Assembly: GCA_947452925.1 (NCBI GenBank)
Contig: CANGFK010000006.1
Span: 1-35,822, forward strand
Direction of reading: 5' to 3'
DNA length: 35,822 nt
Origin: Chitinophagaceae bacterium
Lineage (GTDB): Bacteria > Bacteroidota > Bacteroidia > Chitinophagales > Chitinophagaceae
The notes beneath the pieces were generated by a model. That model had not been told where the DNA came from and did not search any database. It saw only the letters and a program-made list of their open reading frames with translations. The translations under genes were made by a program, and so were the position numbers. Shown in pieces: positions 19,272-27,450 of this stretch (positions are counted from its first letter, which is position 1; every line of letters starts with the position of its first letter).

Positions 19272-19415
19272 GATAGATACTTTTTGGGTAAGACATGCAA
19301 ATATTGAAATTTGTTTCCTTGTTTATTGTTAAAAAAGGTATTTAGGTGATTTTCCTATTCAAATGGAGACTGCACTAGCCAGTTTTAAGGCACTGAATCA
19401 GGCGCATGGCTGTAA

Positions 19416-19625
19416 AAACCACGTGAATGACGACATGACTCACCTGAATAACTGAAAGATTCACCTGAATGGCTCCATGATTCACTTGAATGAGGTGAGG
19501 ATTCACCTGAGTCCCGTCTTGATTCAAGTAAGTGACGACAGGATTCACCCGAATAACTGAAAGATTCACTTGGGTGACACCATGATTCGCATGAATCATG
19601 ACGGGACTCAAGTGAATAAATGGCG
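19416..19625. repeat. Array 3: ten consecutive 21-bp units, core GATTCACYTGAAT
   Basis: GACTCACCTGAATAACTGAAA / GATTCACCTGAATGGCTCCAT / GATTCACTTGAATGAGGTGAG / GATTCACCTGAGTCCCGTCTT / GATTCAAGTAAGTGACGACAG / GATTCACCCGAATAACTGAAA / GATTCACTTGGGTGACACCAT / GATTCGCATGAATCATGACGG / GACTCAAGTGAATAAATGGCG, preceded by AAACCACGTGAATGACGACAT; exact 21-bp spacing. Confidence 0.95.
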
Positions 19626-19676
19626 GTATCGAGCAAGGGTATGTCCAATTTTATCAGTATATAAACCAATATCTTT

Positions 19677-19844
19677 AGAAGCTGTTTGAGTTAATTGTTT
19701 AGAATTACTTATTGGTGTTTATTTGATTGGAACAAGGCAAATTTTGCAACCATAGTCCAACGCCTAAGGTGAAAAATTTAACGCAGTTGCAGTCAATATT
19801 AAATCCTGTAAAGAATATCAAATAATTAACTCAAACAGTTTCTT
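19677..19844. repeat. MITE-like element: ~20-bp imperfect inverted repeats, about 168 bp
   Basis: AGAAGCTGTTTGAGTTAATT (19677-19696) and AATTAACTCAAACAGTTTCTT (19824-19844); no ORF between. Confidence 0.6.
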
Positions 19845-20033
19845 AATTAAGAGTTAGCCACAAATACTCAAAGGCAGAAAGATGCTTAACCAAACGACTT
19901 TGGTGTATAAACAGAAAATAGGGAAATCTAATCGTAACTAAGCTTCTGGTTCATAACCTAAAATACTTACCGTTGTGGATAAAAGCCTGCCCCTTTTCAC
20001 AAAGCTTTGTTGGATATTTGAACGCTCACTCAG

Positions 20034-20115
20034 GTTATAGGTTATAAGATATGAGTTATAAGTGAAACGATAATTTGCTTCTAAACTCATAACTCATAAT
20101 TCATAACTCATAACT
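20034..20115. repeat. 7-nt-periodic tracts in inverted arrangement in front of dnaE
   Basis: gttatag gttataa gatatga gttataa ... actcata actcata attcata actcata act. Confidence 0.85.
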
Positions 20116-20122
20116 AAAAAAC

Positions 20123-23100
20123 ATGTGTCAATTTTCTCATCTTCACGTTCATACGCAGTACTCCTTGTTGGATGGTGCGGCCAATATTGGTGACCTCTAC
20201 AAGAAGGCTGCTAAGTATAATATGCCTGCCATTGCCATCACCGATCATGGTAATATGTTTGGTGCTTTTGAGTTTGTGGCGCAGGCTTGGAAGAACACTA
20301 AAGTAGTTGGTAAGGACGCAAATGGTAAGGATATTCTGGAGCCGACCGTGAAACCTATTGTTGGTTGCGAGTTTTATGTGGTGGAAGATAGACATGCAAA
20401 AATTTTTACTAAGGATAAGAAAGACCATCGCTTTCATCAGGTGTTATTGGCAAAGAATAAGCAGGGCTATCAGAACCTGATAAAGCTTACATCACTAGGT
20501 TTTATAGAGGGGATGTACAGTAAATACCCACGTATAGATAAGGAACTGATTGAAAAGTATCATGAGGGATTGATTGCAACCACCTGTTGTATTGGAGCGT
20601 ATGTGCCACAGACAATATTGAAGAAAGGGGAGGAAGAAGCTGAAAAAGAGTTTAAATGGTGGTTGGATTTGTTTGGGGAGGACTATTATATAGAGGTACA
20701 GCGGCACCAGATACCTGAGCAGGAAATCATCAACCAGACGCTTTTAAAGTTTGCAAAGAAGCACAATGTGCCGGTAATTGCAACCAATGATAGTCACTAC
20801 ACCAATCAGGACGATTATAATGCCCACGATATATTATTGTGTATCAACACGGGAGAGAAGCAGTCTACTCCGGGTTTCGATGACTTCTCTAATGATGATA
20901 TCATGATTAAGAACCGTCGGTTTAAATTCCCTAATGATCAGTTCTACTTCAAGTCGCCAGAGGAGATGCAGAAGCTCTTTCATGATATCCCGGAGAGTAT
21001 AGATAACACCAATCAGATAGTAGACAAGGTAGAGGTATTGAACCTGAAAAAGGATATTCTGCTACCTAACTTCCCTATTCCTCCCTCCTTTAAGGTACAT
21101 GCTGATGATACCCTAAACCAGTGGGAATACCTGAAACACCTCACGTATGAAGGAGCCAAGGAACGCTATATAGACATCAGCGAGGAAGCGCAGACAAGGA
21201 TAGATTTTGAGCTGAATACCATACGTATCATGGGTTTTGCTGGTTACTTTTTGATTGTAAGTGACTTCATAAAAGCTGGTCGGGATATGGGCGTATTCAT
21301 TGGACCGGGTCGTGGTTCTGCCGCGGGTAGTGTGGTGGCGTATTGTACTGGAATAACCAATATCGACCCCATTAAATACAACCTGCTATTTGAACGTTTC
21401 TTGAATCCTGACCGTAAGTCAATGCCCGATATTGATACCGACTTTGATGATGAAGGCAGGCAAAAAGTAATGGATTACGTGGTGCAGAAGTATGGCAAGT
21501 CGCAGGTGGCTCAGATTATTACTTATGGTACGATGGCTGCCAAAAGTAGTATTGCTGATGTGGCGCGTGTGATGGATTTGCCGTTGGCAGAGAGTCGCGC
21601 CTTGACTAAAATGGTTCCCGACAAACCGGGGACTGATTTAGGAAGGGTATTGCAAGCACCATTAACTAAGAAAGATGGAGAAAAAAGTTTGGAAGAGAAG
21701 GAAGGTCTGCAACCAGAGGATCTGGATAATATTAGACAACTAAGAGAGATTTATAATGGAACTGACATTCGTTCGCAGGTATTGCATGAGGCGGAGAGAT
21801 TGGAGGGAAGTGTGCGTAATACGGGTATTCATGCGGCTGGAATTATCATTGCCCCAAGGGATTTAACTGAACTGATTCCTGTGGCGACATCCAAAGAATC
21901 GGAGTTGTGGCTGACTCAGATAGAAGGTAATTCCATTGAAGATGCAGGAGTTATCAAGATGGACTTTCTAGGTTTGAAGACTTTATCTATCCTAAAGACT
22001 GCCTTAGAATTGATTAAGCAGAACCACGGAGATGACATTGTGATTGATGATATTCCGCTGGATGACGAGCTAACTTTTCAGTTGTATCAGAAGGGAGAGA
22101 CCAATGCTACTTTCCAGTTTGAAAGTGTGGGAATGCAGAAGTACCTACGTGAGTTGAAGCCCGATAAGTTTGCGGATCTGATTGCGATGAATGCCCTTTA
22201 TCGTCCCGGACCTATTGCCTATATCCCTAAGTTTATTCTGCGTAAACATGGTAAGGAAGAAATTACTTATGACGTGGATGATATGGCAGAATACTTGGAG
22301 GAAACCTATGGTATTACAGTATATCAGGAACAGGTGATGTTGCTTTCGCAGAAGTTGGCAGGTTTCTCTAAAGGAGATGCGGATGTACTGCGTAAAGCGA
22401 TGGGTAAGAAGCAACTTTCGGTGTTGGATAAGATGAAGAAACAGTTTATGGATGGGGCAACTGCAAAGGGACACCCTAATGATAAACTTGAAAAGATTTG
22501 GACCGACTGGGAGGCATTTGCACAATATGCCTTCAATAAATCGCACAGTACCTGTTATGCTTTTGTGGCTTATCAGACTGGGTATCTAAAAGCTCATTAT
22601 CCGAGCGAGTATATGGCGGCGGTGCTTAATCATGCCGGAAGTATTGATAAGATTACGTTTTTTATGGAAGAATGTAAACGCATGGGCATTAAAGTATTGG
22701 GCCCTGACGTAAATGAATCTTTGAAAGGCTTTGCCGTAAATAGTAAAGGACAGATACGTTTTGGATTAGGCGGATTGAAAGGAGCAGGCGATAATGCTGT
22801 AGAAAACGTAATTACGGAGCGTAAAAAGAATGGTCCTTACAAAGATATATTCGATTTTAGTGAGCGGATAGTGAGTAAGAATGTAAATAAGAAGTCCTTA
22901 GAAACCTTTGCACAGAGTGGGGCATTTGATTGCTTTCCTGACTTGCATCGTGCACAATATTTCTACACGGCTGAAGGAGATAAGGCATCAGGGTTGGAGA
23001 AGATAATCAACTACGGGCAGACGAAGCTTTCTACAGAAGCAAATACGGGAAATAGTTTATTTGGTGAATTGCCATCAGCAATGGATGTCCCTCAGCCAAA

Positions 23101-23797
23101 GATTGCCCCTTGTCCAGAGTGGACCTTGACGGAGCAACTAGACCATGAAAAGGATGTTACTGGGATGTTTATGAGTGGTCATCCACTAGATCATTATAGG
23201 TTTGAGTTGAAGCATTACGGTATTATGATACTTAGTGACTTTAATGAGATTAAAGAGAGTATCACGTTGTCTCAAGCCAATGTAGGCAAGAACTTTAAGA
23301 TTGCAGGGTTGGTAACACAGGCACAACACCGCAAGACAAAGACCAACAGAGACTTCGGTATTCTTGCTTTAGAAGATTATAGCGGGAAGACCGAGCTCGC
23401 TCTTTTTGGAGAAGATTATGTACGCTTTAAACATTACTTAGAAATAGGGAAGAGTCTTTTTATAACCGGCATCTTCAAAGCACCTTGGAAAGAAGGGGCT
23501 GCTTATGAGTTTAAAGTTTCTAGTATGAGTTTACTGGAAACAGTAAAGCCTAATCTTACAAAAAATGTAGAGATAAGCGTTACGCCTACTACTATCAATA
23601 AGGAGTTTGTAGATTTCCTTACCAGGAATATGAAACAGAATCCGGGTAAGTCTGTACTGAAACTAAATGTTTATGACCCCGAACAGAACCTGAAAGTAAG
23701 TCTTCATACAAGCGATAAAGGCTTTGTAATGAACGATGATATGGCCGAGTTCCTGATGAATAATCTGGATATAGATGTGAGTGTTGCTGTTGCATAG
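20123..23797 (+). CDS. dnaE: DNA polymerase III subunit alpha
   Basis: PHP domain FSHLHVHTQYSLLDGAANIGDL; palm GPGRGSAAGSVVAYCTGITNIDPI...PDIDTDFDDEGR; NALYRPGPIAYIPKF; FNKSHSTCYAFVAYQTGYLKAHYPSEYMAA; C-terminal OB fold. Confidence 0.97.
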   Translation: MCQFSHLHVHTQYSLLDGAANIGDLYKKAAKYNMPAIAITDHGNMFGAFEFVAQAWKNTKVVGKDANGKDILEPTVKPIVGCEFYVVEDRHAKIFTKDKKDHRFHQVLLAKNKQGYQNLIKLTSLGFIEGMYSKYPRIDKELIEKYHEGLIATTCCIGAYVPQTILKKGEEEAEKEFKWWLDLFGEDYYIEVQRHQIPEQEIINQTLLKFAKKHNVPVIATNDSHYTNQDDYNAHDILLCINTGEKQSTPGFDDFSNDDIMIKNRRFKFPNDQFYFKSPEEMQKLFHDIPESIDNTNQIVDKVEVLNLKKDILLPNFPIPPSFKVHADDTLNQWEYLKHLTYEGAKERYIDISEEAQTRIDFELNTIRIMGFAGYFLIVSDFIKAGRDMGVFIGPGRGSAAGSVVAYCTGITNIDPIKYNLLFERFLNPDRKSMPDIDTDFDDEGRQKVMDYVVQKYGKSQVAQIITYGTMAAKSSIADVARVMDLPLAESRALTKMVPDKPGTDLGRVLQAPLTKKDGEKSLEEKEGLQPEDLDNIRQLREIYNGTDIRSQVLHEAERLEGSVRNTGIHAAGIIIAPRDLTELIPVATSKESELWLTQIEGNSIEDAGVIKMDFLGLKTLSILKTALELIKQNHGDDIVIDDIPLDDELTFQLYQKGETNATFQFESVGMQKYLRELKPDKFADLIAMNALYRPGPIAYIPKFILRKHGKEEITYDVDDMAEYLEETYGITVYQEQVMLLSQKLAGFSKGDADVLRKAMGKKQLSVLDKMKKQFMDGATAKGHPNDKLEKIWTDWEAFAQYAFNKSHSTCYAFVAYQTGYLKAHYPSEYMAAVLNHAGSIDKITFFMEECKRMGIKVLGPDVNESLKGFAVNSKGQIRFGLGGLKGAGDNAVENVITERKKNGPYKDIFDFSERIVSKNVNKKSLETFAQSGAFDCFPDLHRAQYFYTAEGDKASGLEKIINYGQTKLSTEANTGNSLFGELPSAMDVPQPKIAPCPEWTLTEQLDHEKDVTGMFMSGHPLDHYRFELKHYGIMILSDFNEIKESITLSQANVGKNFKIAGLVTQAQHRKTKTNRDFGILALEDYSGKTELALFGEDYVRFKHYLEIGKSLFITGIFKAPWKEGAAYEFKVSSMSLLETVKPNLTKNVEISVTPTTINKEFVDFLTRNMKQNPGKSVLKLNVYDPEQNLKVSLHTSDKGFVMNDDMAEFLMNNLDIDVSVAVA

Positions 23798-23799
23798 TT

Positions 23800-23876
23800 A
23801 GTGATTAGTTATTAGTGTTTAGTGATTAGTTAAAGCAAGGTCTGTACTAATAACTAAACACTAATAACTAATCACT
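23800..23876. terminator. Long 24-bp-arm hairpin made of 7-nt repeats between convergent dnaE and phosphatase genes
   Basis: AGTGATTAGTTATTAGTGTTTAGT (23800-23823) is the perfect reverse complement of ACTAAACACTAATAACTAATCACT (23853-23876); overlaps the stop of the minus-strand gene. Confidence 0.85.
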
Positions 23877-25536
23877 GCTTCAACGCTTCTTCCACCACCT
23901 TCCCTACGCATCCGCTAGGCATTTGTACGTGTAGTAAGGCAGTAATAGTTGCCGCAATATCTGTCATATAGGTCTCCCGGTTGGTATGCCCTTGCTTAAT
24001 TCCCCATCCATAAAACACACAAGGAATATGCGCATCATAGGGCGCCCACAAACCGTGAGTAGTACCTGATTTACCATTGCCATACGCTTCAATAAATCCG
24101 GGTTTTAATACAATTTGTATGTCGCCACTACGAGTAGGGTAGTAGCCATTAGTCAACATGTCTTTTTCCTTTGAATTCAAAGCGGTAATGGCAATATCTT
24201 TCAAAGAAAACACACGTGATACTGCTTCATTCTGTTCTGTGTACTTTATGATTGTATTGATTATTGCCTTTTCATCTGCATGGGCAGAATCAATCGCAGC
24301 ATGATTCAGGTGAATCTGGTAGTTCATCACATTAGTCACTAATTTATCGAGTCCGAATTGCTCTTTTAGTTTCGTATTGAGGCTTTTCACTAATTCATGT
24401 TCACTAAACAAACCACCCGGCAATTTATTCTCTTGCATAAAGCCCGGAACATGTGCCACACCATGGTCGGCAGAAAGGAAAAGGGTATACTGACCTTTGC
24501 CCACTTTCTCATCCAGATAGGTTATAAAAGCAGCTAAGTCTTTATCTAATCTAAGATAGGTATCTTCTGTCTCTAATGAATTAGGACCAAAGCTGTGACC
24601 CACATAATCGGTACTAGACAAGCTTACGCAAAGCATATCTGTTTCGCTACCTTTACCTAGTTGTTCGTTATCCAAAGCAGCTTCTGCAACTTCCAATGTC
24701 ATCGAATTTCCAAAAGGAGTTGCTGCAATTGGCTGGTAGTTTTTGCCTTCGAACTTGGAAAGTTTATACGGAAACTTTGTTTGTTCTGTTCCAAAAGGTT
24801 TGTTTTCGTAGTCCTTCTCATCTGCAGTACTTTGGGTGTAAGTATCAATTGGATAGAGTGTATTCCAACCTTGTTCATAGAATTTTTCAACTGCTTTCTT
24901 AGCATTATAATCACTTACCCATTTTGGCAAACTAGCCATATAATAGGTACTCGTAATCCAGTTTCCAGTGGTCACATCATACCAATAAGCTGCATTGGCA
25001 CTATGACCTGCGGGTAGTATCGAACCCCTGTCTTTTAAGGCCACCCCAATCACTTTACTTCTGAAGTTAGTCGCTAGTCTTATCTCATCGCCGATGGTGG
25101 TCACCAGCATATTCTTCGGACTTTGTTTGCCGCTATTGCCCTCATTTCCAACAGTAGTAACGCTGTTGTCTTCACTGCAATAGGTTTTCTTCTGTGCTAG
25201 CTTATCATACCAGTCGTTGCCTACAATGCCGTGTATGGCAGGTACCGAACCTGTGTAGATGCACGTATGTCCCGCTGCCGTAACAGTAGGAGTATAAGGA
25301 ATAAAAGTATTGTCGCAACTGAAGCCTTCGCCCAACAAACGCTTAAAACCATTGCTCCCATATCGGTTATAATAACGATAAAGGAAGTCCCAACGCATCT
25401 GGTCCACAACTATTCCCACTACTAGTTTAGGACGTTTTATAGTTTCATTTACTTTAGCTTCCACAACTGGTTTAGTCTGTGCAGTGGCTGTATACAATAG
25501 TATAAAACCAATCAATATACTCAACACTCTTTTCAT
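23872..25536 (-). CDS. Alkaline phosphatase, PafA-like (type I phosphodiesterase/nucleotide pyrophosphatase superfamily)
   Basis: RPKLVVGIVVDQMRWDFLYRYYNRYGSNGFKRLL...YTPTVTAAGHTCIYTGSVPAIHGIVGNDWYD...LFLSADHGVAHVPGF...GTTHGLWAPYDAHIPCVFYG. Probable start 25536 (MKRVLSIL). Confidence 0.93.
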   Translation of the reverse strand: MKRVLSILIGFILLYTATAQTKPVVEAKVNETIKRPKLVVGIVVDQMRWDFLYRYYNRYGSNGFKRLLGEGFSCDNTFIPYTPTVTAAGHTCIYTGSVPAIHGIVGNDWYDKLAQKKTYCSEDNSVTTVGNEGNSGKQSPKNMLVTTIGDEIRLATNFRSKVIGVALKDRGSILPAGHSANAAYWYDVTTGNWITSTYYMASLPKWVSDYNAKKAVEKFYEQGWNTLYPIDTYTQSTADEKDYENKPFGTEQTKFPYKLSKFEGKNYQPIAATPFGNSMTLEVAEAALDNEQLGKGSETDMLCVSLSSTDYVGHSFGPNSLETEDTYLRLDKDLAAFITYLDEKVGKGQYTLFLSADHGVAHVPGFMQENKLPGGLFSEHELVKSLNTKLKEQFGLDKLVTNVMNYQIHLNHAAIDSAHADEKAIINTIIKYTEQNEAVSRVFSLKDIAITALNSKEKDMLTNGYYPTRSGDIQIVLKPGFIEAYGNGKSGTTHGLWAPYDAHIPCVFYGWGIKQGHTNRETYMTDIAATITALLHVQMPSGCVGKVVEEALKQ

Positions 25537-25638
25537 TATTGCTTGTTTGACGCAAATGTAATATTTACTGCCACTGATTGACATTAAGTTATAATCAACA
25601 AAAAGGAATCCTTAACAACCCTAATCATATAGTCTGTT

Positions 25639-25857
25639 AAGCTATACAATTAACCTACTTGACATCATCAATTGGCTTGAAGAGCGAATCAATTAACCTA
25701 CCTGACATAATCAATAGTCTTACTCAGCATGATCAATTGGCTTTATAAGTCAATCAATTAACCTACCTGTCACAATCAATGGTCTTACCCAACATGATCA
25801 ATTGGCATGAAGAGCGAATCAATTAACCTACTTGACATAATCAATGGTCTTACTCAG
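25639..25857 (-). repeat. Array 2: inverted copy of the array 1 family, about 9-10 units of 21/22 bp
   Basis: Reverse complement reads ACCATTGATTATGTCAAGTAGG / TTAATTGATTCGCTCTTCATG / CCAATTGATCATGTTGGGTAAG / ACCATTGATTGTGACAGGTAGG / TTAATTGATTGACTTATAAAG / CCAATTGATCATGCTGAGTAAG / ACTATTGATTATGTCAGGTAGG / TTAATTGATTCGCTCTTCAAG / CCAATTGATGATGTCAAGTAGG. Confidence 0.95.
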
Positions 25858-25935
25858 AGCGAGGCACGAAGCAACCTTATTAACGTGAAAAATGTTTTTT
25901 TTCGACTGCATAAGGCTGCTTCGTGCCTCGCTCTG
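25855..25935. repeat. REPIN-like long hairpin (two inverted REP-like units)
   Basis: CAGAGCGAGGCACGAAGCAaCCTTAT ... ATAAGGcTGCTTCGTGCCTCGCTCTG: 19 perfect bp, one mismatch, then 6 more bp. Confidence 0.85.
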
Positions 25936-26104
25936 ACGGGGATGGGGATGTGAATAGTGGGATATGTCGGAAAAATAAATTTTATTTATACAATTCAGTT
26001 TAGAATACTACACTAATTATGACTATCCCCTTTCTCCTTATCACTTTCACCTCATTCCTTATAACTATTCTTCATAAAATCACTTCCTCCAATACATTTG
26101 CAAC

Positions 26105-27430
26105 ATGACATTGCAGGAAAGAGATTACGAAGTGATATGGCATCCGTTTACACATCAAAAAAACAGACTACCTCCGATACCAATCGTGAAGGGAAAGGGG
26201 ACTTTGCTTTTTGATGAGGTAGGAAACGAATATATAGACGCCATAAGTAGCTGGTGGGTGACGATTCATGGTCATGCACATCCCTATATTGCCGAAAAAC
26301 TGTACAAACAGGCAATGATCCTGGAGCAAGTGATATTTGCTGGTTTCACACACGAGCCCGCCGTGGCATTGGCAGAGCGTTTGTTGCCTATTCTCCCCAA
26401 TAACTTTTCAAAAATATTTTATAGTGACAACGGAAGTACGTCTACAGAGGTTGCCTTGAAGATGTCTTTGCAGTATTGGTGGAATGGAAGGGAAGACAGT
26501 CAACCGTTGACCGAAGAACGCTCAGATAACGGTAAACGGAAAGCGGTTGACGGTAAACGCACCAAGATTTTAGCGTTTAAAGATGCCTATCACGGAGATA
26601 CTTTTGGGGCAATGAGCGTGAGTGACAGAAGTGTGTTTACATTGGCATTTCATGATAAACTCTTTGAAGTATTATTTATTGATACGCCGTCAGAATCAAA
26701 CATTGAGGAACTAAAAAACACCATTAACAGCGAGGGAACGGCAATAGCGGCATTTATTTATGAGCCATTGGTGCAAGGTGCAGGCGGAATGCGGATGTAT
26801 GATGCCCATTGGATGAATGAACTGCTGAAAACGGTGAAACAACACGACATTATTTGTATTGCCGATGAAGTAATGACAGGTTTTGGACGGACAGGAAAGC
26901 TGTTTGCGAGTGAATATATGGAGGAACGTCCCGATATCATCTGCCTTAGCAAGGGACTTACTGGCGGAACGATGGCTTTGGGCGTGACAGCCTGCACGGA
27001 TAGGATTTATCAGGCCTATTTGAGTGATGATAAGCTAAAAACATTCTTTCATGGGCATTCTTTTACGGCAAATCCGTTGGCTTGTACGGCTGCATTGGCT
27101 AGTCTGGACTTATTGATGCTAGAAGATTGCTTCAATCAGATAGAATGGATAACGGAACAAAACATAGCTTTCGCTAAGAAACTTACAACTTACGACTTAC
27201 GACTTACGATTAAGAATATTAGGACATTAGGAACCATCATTGCGTTCGAAATAGCCGAAGGAAAAGACGAATACCTAAATAATATTGCTGGAAACATCAC
27301 TCAAAAGGCATTGGATGAGGGTGTTTATATTCGTCCGCTAGGCAATACGGTTTATATCATGCCGCCCTATTGTATTACGGAAGAAGAGCTGGAAATAGTA
27401 TATGAAGTTATATTGCTGATGCTTAAATAA
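26105..27430 (+). CDS. bioA: Adenosylmethionine-8-amino-7-oxononanoate transaminase, with two repeat-derived in-frame segments
   Basis: IWHPFTHQKNRLPPIPIVKGKGTLLFDEVGNEYIDAISSWWVTIHGHAHPYIAEKL...FYSDNGSTSTEVALKMSLQYW...AYHGDTFGAMSVSDRS...ADEVMTGFGRTGKLFASEY...LSKGLTGGTMALGVT. Confidence 0.96.
   Translation: MTLQERDYEVIWHPFTHQKNRLPPIPIVKGKGTLLFDEVGNEYIDAISSWWVTIHGHAHPYIAEKLYKQAMILEQVIFAGFTHEPAVALAERLLPILPNNFSKIFYSDNGSTSTEVALKMSLQYWWNGREDSQPLTEERSDNGKRKAVDGKRTKILAFKDAYHGDTFGAMSVSDRSVFTLAFHDKLFEVLFIDTPSESNIEELKNTINSEGTAIAAFIYEPLVQGAGGMRMYDAHWMNELLKTVKQHDIICIADEVMTGFGRTGKLFASEYMEERPDIICLSKGLTGGTMALGVTACTDRIYQAYLSDDKLKTFFHGHSFTANPLACTAALASLDLLMLEDCFNQIEWITEQNIAFAKKLTTYDLRLTIKNIRTLGTIIAFEIAEGKDEYLNNIAGNITQKALDEGVYIRPLGNTVYIMPPYCITEEELEIVYEVILLMLK
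26497..26559 (+). repeat. 63-bp 7-nt-periodic tract (nine heptads) inside bioA
   Basis: cagtcaa ccgttga ccgaaga acgctca gataacg gtaaacg gaaagcg gttgacg gtaaacg; outer arms GTCAACCG / CGGTTGAC are complementary. Confidence 0.8.
27181..27208 (+). repeat. Four-unit heptanucleotide tandem repeat inside bioA
   Basis: ACTTACA ACTTACG ACTTACG ACTTACG, read in frame as LTTYDLRLTI. Confidence 0.9.
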
Positions 27431-27450
27431 TGGAAATTACGTACAAAGAA

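Noticed and set aside
19375-19669. Minus-strand ORFs (78 and 94 aa) encoding 7-aa repeats such as IQVNLSV and SFSYSGE across array 3
   Set aside because: A 21-bp repeat lacking stop codons leaves overlapping frames open by construction. Two overlapping frames are open, neither has a recognisable domain, and the palindromic core suggests DNA-level constraint. A coding origin is not fully excluded.
26010-26090. Pyrimidine-rich tract upstream of bioA as another heptad array
   Set aside because: 7-nt periodicity is only suggestive by eye; the unit is too degenerate to claim without computed autocorrelation.
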